In this document: positions 16,941 to 24,625 of the stretch, piece by piece
Numbering within the stretch: the first letter of the stretch is position 1
Layout of the letters: each line of letters begins with the position of its first letter
From: DAOPZC01 sp035353175
Lineage (GTDB): Bacteria > Verrucomicrobiota > Kiritimatiellia > RFP12 > UBA1067
Assembly: GCA_035353175.1 (NCBI GenBank)
Contig: DAOPZC010000025.1
Coordinates: forward strand, 1-58,672
Direction: 5' to 3'
Length of the DNA stretch: 58,672 bases
The notes under the pieces: model-generated
Databases searched by the model: none
Seen by the model: the letters and a program-made list of their open reading frames with translations, nothing else
What the model was told of the DNA's origin: nothing
Made by a program: the position numbers and the translations under genes

Positions 16941-16968
16941 GACACCCGCGCATCGTTTGTGACACAAT
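16939..16968 (+). promoter_or_regulatory. Predicted tkt promoter
   Basis: Consensus -35 TTGACA (16939-16944), 18-bp spacer, CACAAT (16963-16968). Leader of about 50 bases containing GAGGAG upstream of the ATG at 17026. Confidence 0.55.
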
Positions 16969-17025
16969 ACGTTAATGTTTTTCAGGAATCCCAACGACGA
17001 CTGATACGAGGAGTTCAGGCTGACC

Positions 17026-19029
17026 ATGAAAGTAACGAATGAAATGCTGGCCCTGACGGCCAATACGATCCGCTGCCTCGCCATGGATGGTGTCCAGGCC
17101 GCCAAGTCGGGGCACCCCGGCGCGCCAATGGGCCTTGCCGATATCGCGGCGGTGCTCTGGCTCAAATATCTCAAACAGAATCCGGCCGATTCCAAGTGGG
17201 CCGATCGCGACCGGTTCGTGCTCTCCGGCGGCCACGGTTCGATGTTGCTTTACAGCCTTCTGCACCTCGCGGGGTATGATTTGCCCCTCGATGAGCTCAA
17301 ACGCTTCCGCCAGGTCGGCAGCCGCACGCCCGGTCATCCGGAATATGGCCACACCGATGGCGTCGAGACGACGACCGGTCCGCTCGGACAGGGCATCGCC
17401 AATGCCATCGGCATGGCGATCGCGGAACGGATGTCGGCCTCGCGTTTCAACGTGGATGGGACGGATGCGGTGGTTGATCACCGCACATGGGTTTTCTGCG
17501 GTGACGGCGATATGGAGGAGGGCATCAGCCATGAGGCCTGTTCGCTTGCGGGGCATCTGAAGCTCGAAAAGCTGGTGCTTTTCTACGACAGCAACGGCAT
17601 CACCATCGAGGGCCACACCGACCTCGCGCTGAGCGATGACCCCAAGAAGCGTTTCCAGGCCTACAACTGGCATGTGCTGGAGATCGACGGCCACGATTAT
17701 GACCAGATCGACCGTGCGATCCGCAAAGCATCCAAACTGACCGGCAAGCCGGTGCTCATCATTTGCAAAACCCACATCGGCAAAGGCAGCCCCAACAAAC
17801 AGGACACGCACGATTGCCATGGTGCGCCGCTCGGTGAAGAGGAAGTCAAACTCTCTAAGCGCGCGCTCGGTTTTCCCGAGGATCAATTCTTCTACGTTCC
17901 GCAGGATGTCTATACGCTCTTCCAGGAACGTGCCGCCAAAATGAAACGCGCCCAGGGCAAATGGCGTCGCGTGTTCAAGGATTGGTCGAAGGCCAATCCC
18001 TCGAAAGCCGAAATTTGGAAGGCCATGTACGAAGATGCGCTTCCCTCGGATATCGAGAATGTCATTCCGGCCTTTGATCCGGACAAGGCGGTCGCCACGC
18101 GCAGCGCCTCGGGCATCGTGCTCAACGCGATCGCCAAGGCGTTGCCGCAGCTGGTCGGCGGTTCAGCCGATCTCGCGCCCAGCAACATGACCTGGCTGAA
18201 GGATCAGGGCGAAATCAAGCCCGGCGACTTTGCGGGACGCAATTTCCACTTCGGCATCCGCGAGCTCGCTATGGCCACCATCATGAACGGCATCCAGGTT
18301 CATGGCGGCTTCCGCATCTTCGGCGGAACCTTTTTCGTGTTCAGCGACTACTGCCGCCCCGCCATGCGGCTCGCCGCACTGATGGGCTTGCCGGTGATCT
18401 ACGTGTACACCCACGACAGTTTCTATGTCGGGGAGGACGGGCCCACGCATGAGCCGGTCGAACAGCTGGCCGCTTTGCGCTGTATGCCCAACCTCACGGT
18501 GATCCGGCCCGCGGACCCGACCGAAACGGCGGCTGCCTGGGTGACAGCCCTGAGGAACAAGAAGGGCCCGACGGCACTGCTTCTCACGCGTCAGAACATG
18601 AAGGTCATCGACCGCTCCAAGTATCCCTCCGCCGCGAACGTGGAGAAGGGCGCCTATACGCTCTGGCAGAGCGGCGAAGGCACGCCCGACCTGATGATCC
18701 TCGCGACCGGCTCGGAGGTGGAACTCGCCCTCGATGCCGCAAGGCAGATCGAAGGCAAAAACGTGCGCGTGGTCAGCATGCCGTGCTGGGAGCTGTTCGA
18801 GAAGCAGAACAAGACGTACCGCGACCGCATCATCGATCCAGACTGCAAACGCCGTCTGGTGGTCGAGGCTGGCAGCTCGTTTGGATGGGAGCGCTATGCG
18901 GGATGCAAGGGCACGATGATCACGCTCGACACCTTCGGCGCGTCTGGCCCGTACAAAGAACTCGCCAAGCAGTTCGGCTTCACGGTCGAGAACGTGGTGG
19001 CCAAGGCCCGTGAATTGCTCGCCAAGTAA
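17026..19029 (+). CDS. tkt: Transketolase
   Basis: Cytosolic thiamine-diphosphate enzyme of the non-oxidative pentose phosphate pathway; 667 residues, typical for bacterial TktA. Family hallmarks in order are AAKSGHPGAPMG near residue 26, GHGSMLLYSLLHLAGYDL, the ThDP/Mg motif GDGDMEEGISHEA (~158-170), and the C-terminal half with GIRELAMATIMNGI, DSFYVGEDGPTHEPVEQLA and GSEVELAL. It uses D-xylulose 5-phosphate as donor, the product of the arabinose pathway encoded at 41670-45635, so it links that locus to central metabolism. The ATG at 17026 gives the family N-terminus. Confidence 0.98.
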   Translation: MKVTNEMLALTANTIRCLAMDGVQAAKSGHPGAPMGLADIAAVLWLKYLKQNPADSKWADRDRFVLSGGHGSMLLYSLLHLAGYDLPLDELKRFRQVGSRTPGHPEYGHTDGVETTTGPLGQGIANAIGMAIAERMSASRFNVDGTDAVVDHRTWVFCGDGDMEEGISHEACSLAGHLKLEKLVLFYDSNGITIEGHTDLALSDDPKKRFQAYNWHVLEIDGHDYDQIDRAIRKASKLTGKPVLIICKTHIGKGSPNKQDTHDCHGAPLGEEEVKLSKRALGFPEDQFFYVPQDVYTLFQERAAKMKRAQGKWRRVFKDWSKANPSKAEIWKAMYEDALPSDIENVIPAFDPDKAVATRSASGIVLNAIAKALPQLVGGSADLAPSNMTWLKDQGEIKPGDFAGRNFHFGIRELAMATIMNGIQVHGGFRIFGGTFFVFSDYCRPAMRLAALMGLPVIYVYTHDSFYVGEDGPTHEPVEQLAALRCMPNLTVIRPADPTETAAAWVTALRNKKGPTALLLTRQNMKVIDRSKYPSAANVEKGAYTLWQSGEGTPDLMILATGSEVELALDAARQIEGKNVRVVSMPCWELFEKQNKTYRDRIIDPDCKRRLVVEAGSSFGWERYAGCKGTMITLDTFGASGPYKELAKQFGFTVENVVAKARELLAK

Positions 19030-19070
19030 AGCGGCGAAAGCAAATCAGTCTCCGAAGGCTGAATAATGAC

Positions 19071-19103
19071 AGGCCGGACGGTTTACCGCCCGGCCTCTTT
19101 TGT
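19071..19103 (+). terminator. Terminator between tkt and a convergent gene
   Basis: AGGCCGG-ACGG pairs with CCGC-CCGGCCT (one mismatch, loop TTTA), followed by CTTTTGTT. The T-tract overlaps the stop codon of the minus-strand gene, so the hairpin may serve tkt only. Confidence 0.75.
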
Positions 19104-20527
19104 TATTCGGCGGGGCGCAGCCAACCCATTTGCCAGGGGCCGATCGCGGGCAGAGTCACAAGCGCGTCTTTGTTTTCCCAGCGCACAGCGAGCGTTACGG
19201 GCCGCTCCTTGGAAGTGATCCATTCCGTCGTTTCTAAGCCTTCCCGGAAACCGCGTAAACGTAGCGTCACGGGCGGTTGCGCGTCGAGCGAGGCGTTCAA
19301 CACCGTCACGCTGCGCAGGTCGCCTGCCATCGTGACGCGAGGAATCACGGCGGCTTGCGAAACGGTTTCGACCAGAACAGGCAACCGGTTCTGAGCGACC
19401 CAGTCGGCCGCCAGCAGCAATTGCCGCCGCCGTGCCGCGCTCAGTTCAGCGCCGAAGCCATCGAACCCGAAGGCCGCAATACGTCCGCCCTGCGGCGTTT
19501 CGAACAGGACCGACGCGGCTTCGGCGGTCGTGCCATCCGGCCGCTGATACCGCCCGAGGACGCGTGCCGCCTCGTTGGACGGATGGAGCGCGAAAGTGTC
19601 GGCCGCCGCTGCGGCAGGCTGCCAGACGTAGCCGACACGGCCCCTGTTCAGCTCGTCGTCCGTGAAGGCCTCGCCGACGTCCGGCGGGCGTGGCGTCGCG
19701 GTCACCTGCGTGACCGCCGCGAAGCCCCTCGCCTGCAATTTCGCGACGGCGCCGCCGTCGAGGATTACGCCGCCCGAAAGCACGCGTTGGACATCCACGG
19801 GCGTCATGCTTTCCACGGCGTCTGCGTTCAGCAGATAACAGACCGGCCAAGACGAGCCCGGGCACAGCGGTAGTCCGGCGGGAGCGAGCGCGTTGGCCGC
19901 ACGCAACGTGCCGTCGAGATCCGGCTTGCCGTTCTTTCCGCAATAGGGGAGGACTCCGCCGGGCTGGGCCTCCACATTGTAGCGGACATAAGCCTGAAAG
20001 AATGGTCGCCAGAGCGTCAATTCACTCATGTAGGTGTTGGCATACCAGGACATCGGCTCATGGGCGTACCCCAAAAGATCATAGGAGATCGCGTTCGCGC
20101 CATATGCCAAGGCCAGCATCGATTCGGCGCACACGCCATACGCGCTCTTGCCTGAAGCACAGTGGCGCCCGCCGTTGACCGACGCGGCGGTATGCGAAGG
20201 ACCGGCGGCGAAGAGTAGCGCGCGTCCGATCATGCCGCGCGGGGCATGATCATTGAAAAAGGGGAAGTCGGATGTGTCGCGTTCGCTGGCTTTGATCAGT
20301 GAGATGCCTTTTTTCCGGAGAATATCGAATTCCGGTTTGTCAGGCGAATCGCAGCCGATCGCGTCGAAACAGGCCGGATAGCGGTCTAAGACGTCGCAAA
20401 ACTGTGTGAGCGATTCAGGCTTTGCGGCGATGGATCCGTCCAGCCGCAGTATCATGAACGGCTGTTCTGCCGCTCCCGTTGTCCATGCCGTCAGCAGGCA
20501 GCAAATCCCCAATGCCCGATGTGTCAT
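19103..20527 (-). CDS. Secreted protein of unknown function in the galK operon
   Basis: Protein of 474 residues beginning MTHRALGICCLLTAWTTGAAEQP, a clear signal peptide. An upstream in-frame GTG (20629) would overlap galK and hide the signal, so the ATG at 20527 with GGAGG five bases upstream is preferred. The N-terminal ~250 residues look like an alpha/beta-barrel with ILRLDGSIAA, FDAIGCDSPD, YGANAISYDLLGYAHEP and a conserved-looking SWPVCYLLN. The C-terminal ~200 residues are beta-rich and could be an accessory sandwich. The layout resembles a glycosidase of the GH42/GH-A type. I do not recognise the family and cannot point to catalytic acids, so the glycosidase idea is only suggested by the neighbouring galK and phosphohexomutase. 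Confidence 0.55.
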   Translation of the reverse strand: MTHRALGICCLLTAWTTGAAEQPFMILRLDGSIAAKPESLTQFCDVLDRYPACFDAIGCDSPDKPEFDILRKKGISLIKASERDTSDFPFFNDHAPRGMIGRALLFAAGPSHTAASVNGGRHCASGKSAYGVCAESMLALAYGANAISYDLLGYAHEPMSWYANTYMSELTLWRPFFQAYVRYNVEAQPGGVLPYCGKNGKPDLDGTLRAANALAPAGLPLCPGSSWPVCYLLNADAVESMTPVDVQRVLSGGVILDGGAVAKLQARGFAAVTQVTATPRPPDVGEAFTDDELNRGRVGYVWQPAAAAADTFALHPSNEAARVLGRYQRPDGTTAEAASVLFETPQGGRIAAFGFDGFGAELSAARRRQLLLAADWVAQNRLPVLVETVSQAAVIPRVTMAGDLRSVTVLNASLDAQPPVTLRLRGFREGLETTEWITSKERPVTLAVRWENKDALVTLPAIGPWQMGWLRPAE

Positions 20528-20577
20528 ATCTGCCTCCAGGATTGAAACGAGCGGTTTTCTCGCCTTTTCGCGCGCGC

Positions 20578-21747
20578 TTATTTCAAAATATGCGCGCCGG
20601 CGGCGGGCTTGATGACGCTCACGTCGCACGGCTTGCCGAACTTTGCCGCGTAGGCGTTCGCCAATGCAATCGACGCTGTTTCCGCGTCGCGCGGGTGCAC
20701 CAGTACAACGACTGAACCGCCGAATCCGCCGCCGGAGAGCCGCGCGCCCAGTACGCCGGGGATTTTTTTTGCAGCGTCGACCACGGCATCCAACTCCTCG
20801 CAGGAGTTCTCGAACAGGTGTCGCGAACTCTCGTGCGAGTCGAACATGAGCGCGCCGAAGCCCGGCAGGTCGCCTTTGGCCAACAGTTCCGCACCTTTGA
20901 GCACGCGTTCATCTTCACCGATCGGGTGCGCCGCGCGGTTCGCGACTGTTTCCGGCAGGCCCCGCTTGTAGATCGCCCACTCGGCCATGCTGACATCGCG
21001 CAGCGCATGTACCGGATGTCGTAGCGTGTTGGCGAAATGGGCCGCGGCCTGTTCGCATGCCTCGCGCCGGTCGTTGTATGCGCCGTCCACCAGCGCGTGC
21101 TTTGCGTGCGTGTTGCACATCAGGAAACACGCGTCCATGCCCACCGCGACCGTCTCATAGGCGACCGTGCGGAAATCGGTTTTAACGAGTTTTCCTTCCT
21201 CGCCCGCGAGGCTGGAGATCTGATCCAGCAGGCCGCACTTGCAGCCCGCGTAGGTATGCTCGGCCTTCTGTCCGATCCTCGCCAGCGTCACCTTGTCCGC
21301 CTGGATGCCGTAGAGTTTGCCCAGCGCGAGCCCCGTGCACATCTCGAGCGCGGCAGAACTGGAGAGTCCGCTGCCGAGAGGAATGTTGCCAAAGAACATG
21401 CCGTCGAAACCGCCTGCGATCGGCTTGAGCGCGGTCAGCCCGACCAATGTGCCTTTGACATAGTTCTGCCACGTGTCGCTCTTCGAGGACTCGACGGCGG
21501 TCACATCAAAGGTGACTTCCTTCATCAAGTCGCCCGCCACCAGGCGGCACGCGGTCGAGGCGCTTTTGGAGGCCGCGAAAAAGGTGCCGAAGTTGATCGC
21601 CGCAGAAAAGACAAAGCCCTCGTTGTAGTCGGTGTGGTTGCCCAGCACCTCGATGCGTCCCGGCGCATACGACACGACTTCGGGCTCACGTCCAAAGTGG
21701 GAACGGTATTTTTTGATGAGCTCGCTGTAAACCGATTCGTTGACCAT
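20578..21747 (-). CDS. galK: Galactokinase
   Basis: Cytosolic GHMP-family kinase phosphorylating alpha-D-galactose at C1 (Leloir pathway); 389 residues, normal length. It shows the galactokinase signature GRIEVLGNHTDYNEG (about residues 30-44), the GHMP ATP loop PLGSGLSSSAALEM, and the third motif LSGGGFGGSVVVLV near residue 350. The catalytic Asp sits in the segment CGLLDQISSLAGEEG. It lies 54 bases after the phosphohexomutase gene and 50 before the secreted protein, so the three are probably one operon read from the promoter at 23161-23189. No galT or galE is seen in this window. Confidence 0.96.
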   Translation of the reverse strand: MVNESVYSELIKKYRSHFGREPEVVSYAPGRIEVLGNHTDYNEGFVFSAAINFGTFFAASKSASTACRLVAGDLMKEVTFDVTAVESSKSDTWQNYVKGTLVGLTALKPIAGGFDGMFFGNIPLGSGLSSSAALEMCTGLALGKLYGIQADKVTLARIGQKAEHTYAGCKCGLLDQISSLAGEEGKLVKTDFRTVAYETVAVGMDACFLMCNTHAKHALVDGAYNDRREACEQAAAHFANTLRHPVHALRDVSMAEWAIYKRGLPETVANRAAHPIGEDERVLKGAELLAKGDLPGFGALMFDSHESSRHLFENSCEELDAVVDAAKKIPGVLGARLSGGGFGGSVVVLVHPRDAETASIALANAYAAKFGKPCDVSVIKPAAGAHILK

Positions 21748-21801
21748 GATGCAACTCGCTTTCGATGGGGATGGTTAAAATACGGAATGACGGGCGGCCG
21801 G

Positions 21802-23124
21802 CTATTTCCGGATAATCGCGAGGATCTCGTCGCGTTTGGACTCCATCACCGCCTGTGTCTTGGCCTCGAGGTTCAGCCGCACCAGCGGCTCTGTGTTGGA
21901 GCAGCGCACGTTGAACCACCAGTCCGCATATTCGACGCTGACGCCGTCCAGTTCAAACTCATGGCCGTCTGCGTACTTCGCCTTGATCTCGGCGAGGATC
22001 GCCATCGGGTCTCGGCTCACATGGGTGTTGATCTCGCCGCTCGCGAAGTATTTGCGCAGCGGGGCGATAAGCGCGGAGAGCGGCTTGTCGGACTTGCTGA
22101 CGATATTCGCCAGCGAGAGGATCGCCATGGCGGAGCTCTCGGCCGTGAAGTTGTCTTTAAAGTAATAGTGGCCACTCAGCTCGCCCGCGAACAGGGCATC
22201 GCTCTCGCGCATCTGCTGCTTGATGAAAGCGTGGCCGACGCGGCTCATCATCGGCTTGCCTCCTGCGGCCTCGATGACTTCCTTGACGACCCAGCTGCTG
22301 CGCAGATCGTAGAAGATCGCGCCTTTGCGCGTGGCCAGCACGTCTTGCGCCACCAGCGCGGTGATCAGATCCATGGGGATGATCTCGCCCTTTTCGTCGA
22401 TGAAGCCCGCACGGTCTGCGTCGCCGTCATAGGCCACGCCGAACGCGTAGTGCCCGGCCTTCACTTTCGCCTGCAGGTCTTTGAGCGTCGCATGGTGCAG
22501 CGGGTTCGCCTCATGGTTCGGGAAACGGCCGTCCGGGGTTTCGAAAAGCCCGTCCCAGGTGATGAGGCCTTTGAGCGTCTTGACTTCCCATATGCCCATG
22601 CCGTTCGCGAAATCGATGGCCACGTGGACGGGGCGCTTCAGGTGCGCGAAGCCGGCCACGTGCTCAATGTATTCCGGCAGAATGTCGTACGTGGAGATCT
22701 TGCCGGGCGTAGAGGCTTTGGGCGCGAAAGATTCCGCGTTGACGATCTTTTCGATCTCCATGATGCCGGTCGCGCCGCTGATCGGCACTGCCTGCGCGCG
22801 GCAGAGCTTGAAGCCGTTCCATTCGGCAGGGTTGTGCGAGGCGGTGATCATGACGCTCGCATCCGCGTGCAACGTGCCATTCGCGAAATAGGACATCGGC
22901 GTTGAGCCGTATCCGATGTCGATCACCGCTGCGCCCTGCTCCGTGATGCCTTTGGCCAGCGCTGCAAAAAGCGGTTCTGAGTGCGGACGGATATCGCGGG
23001 CCACAACCACCTTCGTACAGCCGGTGAAGGTGACGAACGCCCGTCCGATTTTGTAGGCGACCTCGTCGGTCAGATCCTGCCCATAAATGCCGCGAATGTC
23101 ATACGCTTTGAAGATTCCAGCCAT
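21802..23124 (-). CDS. manB: Phosphomannomutase/phosphoglucomutase
   Basis: Cytosolic alpha-D-phosphohexomutase of 440 residues that moves phosphate between C1 and C6 of mannose and/or glucose. It starts MAGIFKAYDIRGIYGQDL. It has the phosphoserine loop TASHNPAEWNGFKL (catalytic Ser near 99), the magnesium loop YDGDADRAGF (~235-244), the sugar-specificity loop region GELSGHYYF, and the C-terminal phosphate loop RCSNTEPLVRLNLEA. The GELSGHYYF type is shared with bifunctional PMM/PGM enzymes such as AlgC. It heads the operon with galK. It would allow entry of hexose 1-phosphates into glycolysis, though substrate preference cannot be decided. AGGGAG eight bases upstream supports the ATG at 23124. 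Confidence 0.93.
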   Translation of the reverse strand: MAGIFKAYDIRGIYGQDLTDEVAYKIGRAFVTFTGCTKVVVARDIRPHSEPLFAALAKGITEQGAAVIDIGYGSTPMSYFANGTLHADASVMITASHNPAEWNGFKLCRAQAVPISGATGIMEIEKIVNAESFAPKASTPGKISTYDILPEYIEHVAGFAHLKRPVHVAIDFANGMGIWEVKTLKGLITWDGLFETPDGRFPNHEANPLHHATLKDLQAKVKAGHYAFGVAYDGDADRAGFIDEKGEIIPMDLITALVAQDVLATRKGAIFYDLRSSWVVKEVIEAAGGKPMMSRVGHAFIKQQMRESDALFAGELSGHYYFKDNFTAESSAMAILSLANIVSKSDKPLSALIAPLRKYFASGEINTHVSRDPMAILAEIKAKYADGHEFELDGVSVEYADWWFNVRCSNTEPLVRLNLEAKTQAVMESKRDEILAIIRK

Positions 23125-23160
23125 GAAAACAGCTCCCTAATTGTCGTTGCGATGACCGTA

Positions 23161-23189
23161 AATATAGCCTAAATATGGGGCCGTTGCAA
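23161..23189 (-). promoter_or_regulatory. Predicted promoter of the manB-galK operon
   Basis: Minus strand: TTGCAA, 17-bp spacer, TATATT. It is back-to-back with the regulator promoter at 23210-23239, so a protein bound between them could affect both. Confidence 0.6.
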
Positions 23190-23209
23190 ACCAACGCCCG
23201 CTAAAACGC

Positions 23210-23239
23210 TTGTAAAAGAAGAAGTTAATGTACTAATGT
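23210..23239 (+). promoter_or_regulatory. Predicted promoter of the second XylR-type regulator, with tandem TAATGTA repeats
   Basis: TTGTAA (23210-23215), 18-bp spacer, TAATGT (23234-23239). The -10 lies in the second of two TAATGTA copies (23226-23232 and 23234-23240), eight bases apart. Confidence 0.4.
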
Positions 23240-23269
23240 AGGACACATGGTTGCGGCAAGGAATACAGC

Positions 23270-24460
23270 ATGACGGCGGATCGCCCGTACAAGGTCGCCG
23301 TGTTCATTGAAACGTCGCGCGGCTACGGCCGGGCGCTGTGCGAAGGCATTGCGGATTTCGCGCAGGCCAACGGACACTGGGCCTTCGAGGGTGGTGGAGA
23401 GTCTTGGGAGCAGGGGTTGTACGATCTTTCGCCGGATATCGACGGCGTGATCGCCCGCATCCCCAACCCCAAAATGGCGCATGCGCTCACCAAGTTGGAT
23501 GTTCCGGTGGTGGACATCTACCGCTGGCGGGATTATAAGGATATCGCATCGGTGGACGCGGATCACGATGCCATCGGACGACTGGCTGCCGAGTGGTTTG
23601 TCGAACGCCGTTTCAAAAACTTCGCTTTCTGCGGCTATTCAGGTGCGCCTTTTTCTGACGCGCGTGGCTCGGCCTTCAAAAAGGCAGTCGAGGCGCGCGG
23701 CTACGCCTGTTCCTTCTACAAGGAGGCACTCTTCTCGTCGGATTTTCTGGGAAAAATGATTCTGCAGGCCGAACGGTATGGCGAGCCGGAGGACCACGAC
23801 CGTATGGCGAAGTGGCTGGAGTCGCTTCCGCTTCCGGCGGCGGTGTTCTGCTGCCACGATATCCGCGCTTATCAGATCATTACCCTCTGCAAAGACATGG
23901 GCCTGTCGGTTCCCCGCGATGTGGCGGTGATGGGGGTGGATAACGATCGCATCCTCTGCGGTTTTTCGGACCCCATGCTGACGAGCGTCGACCCCGATGC
24001 GCACCAGATCGGCTGGACCGGCGCGCGGATGCTCTACGAGCGGCTGACGCGCGCGAGCCGCGCGGTGCGCCATGAGCGGATCGCCCCGGCGCGGATCGTG
24101 GAGCGCGCTTCCACCGAAACCGATCCCGTCGAGCCGCAGTGGCTCGCGGAGGCGCTGCGCTTCATCCGCAAAGAGATTCCCTCGGGCGTGAACGCGGCCG
24201 AGGTGATCCACCACGTGGGGCTCTCGCACACGCAGGTGGAAAAGGCCTTCGCCAAGGCGCTCGGCAACACGGTGCACCAGGAGATATCCCGACTGCGTAT
24301 GCGCGAGGCCTGCCGCCTGCTGACGGAGACCGCCGCGCCCGCCGCCGAGGTCAGCAAGCTGACCGGTTTCTCCTCGCCTCAGTATTTCAACCGGCTGTTT
24401 GCCGCGCAGCACGGAATCACGCCGCTGGAGTACCGTCGAAAGAGCGCCCGCAAAGGGTGA
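23270..24460 (+). CDS. XylR-type transcriptional regulator (LacI-like sensor, AraC HTH)
   Basis: Cytosolic regulator of 396 residues with the same architecture as the one at 2426-3607. Residues ~8-280 form a sugar-binding-protein-like sensor (VAVFIETSRGYGRALCEGI, FAFCGYSGAPFSDARG, DVAVMGVDNDRILCGFSDP). Residues ~290-395 carry an AraC double helix-turn-helix (VIHHVGLSHTQVEKAFAKALG; EVSKLTGFSSPQYFNRLFAAQHG). The RGYGR motif in strand one is typical of XylR sensors. AAGGAA seven bases upstream supports the ATG. It lies between the manB-galK operon (divergent) and the arabinan locus (downstream, same strand), so it is the leading candidate for the protein that binds the paired TGCAAT boxes found there. 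That link is inference. Confidence 0.9.
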   Translation: MTADRPYKVAVFIETSRGYGRALCEGIADFAQANGHWAFEGGGESWEQGLYDLSPDIDGVIARIPNPKMAHALTKLDVPVVDIYRWRDYKDIASVDADHDAIGRLAAEWFVERRFKNFAFCGYSGAPFSDARGSAFKKAVEARGYACSFYKEALFSSDFLGKMILQAERYGEPEDHDRMAKWLESLPLPAAVFCCHDIRAYQIITLCKDMGLSVPRDVAVMGVDNDRILCGFSDPMLTSVDPDAHQIGWTGARMLYERLTRASRAVRHERIAPARIVERASTETDPVEPQWLAEALRFIRKEIPSGVNAAEVIHHVGLSHTQVEKAFAKALGNTVHQEISRLRMREACRLLTETAAPAAEVSKLTGFSSPQYFNRLFAAQHGITPLEYRRKSARKG

Positions 24461-24479
24461 GGGCCTCGCACCGCGCTTT

Positions 24480-24542
24480 CGAAAAGTGCAATGCCGATTG
24501 CGACAACTGCAATGGACGCGACTCCCCTGACCCGCCTACGAT
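24480..24542 (+). promoter_or_regulatory. Shared activator-type promoter, copy A
   Basis: CGAAAAGTGCAAT (24480-24492) and a second TGCAAT box (24508-24513), 21 bp from the first TGCAAT (24487-24492). The -35 element TGGACG (24513-24518) starts in the last base of the second box. An 18-bp spacer and -10 TACGAT (24537-24542) follow. The same block, with identical 13 bases and identical box spacing, recurs at 34883-34944. Paired direct repeats two helical turns apart and abutting -35 are the classic layout of an AraC/XylR activator site. Leader to the ATG at 24626 is about 77 bases. Confidence 0.6.
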
Positions 24543-24625
24543 AAGAGCACGATACGGGTGAATTGACCCGGGCCGACGTCGGACCGACGGGGCCTCAGAT
24601 CGTGTGATAGGCAAAGGGAGACACT

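Noticed and set aside
21037..22905. 622-codon plus-strand open frame opposite galK and manB
   Set aside because: It spans two well-identified genes and their gap on the other strand and has no family features.
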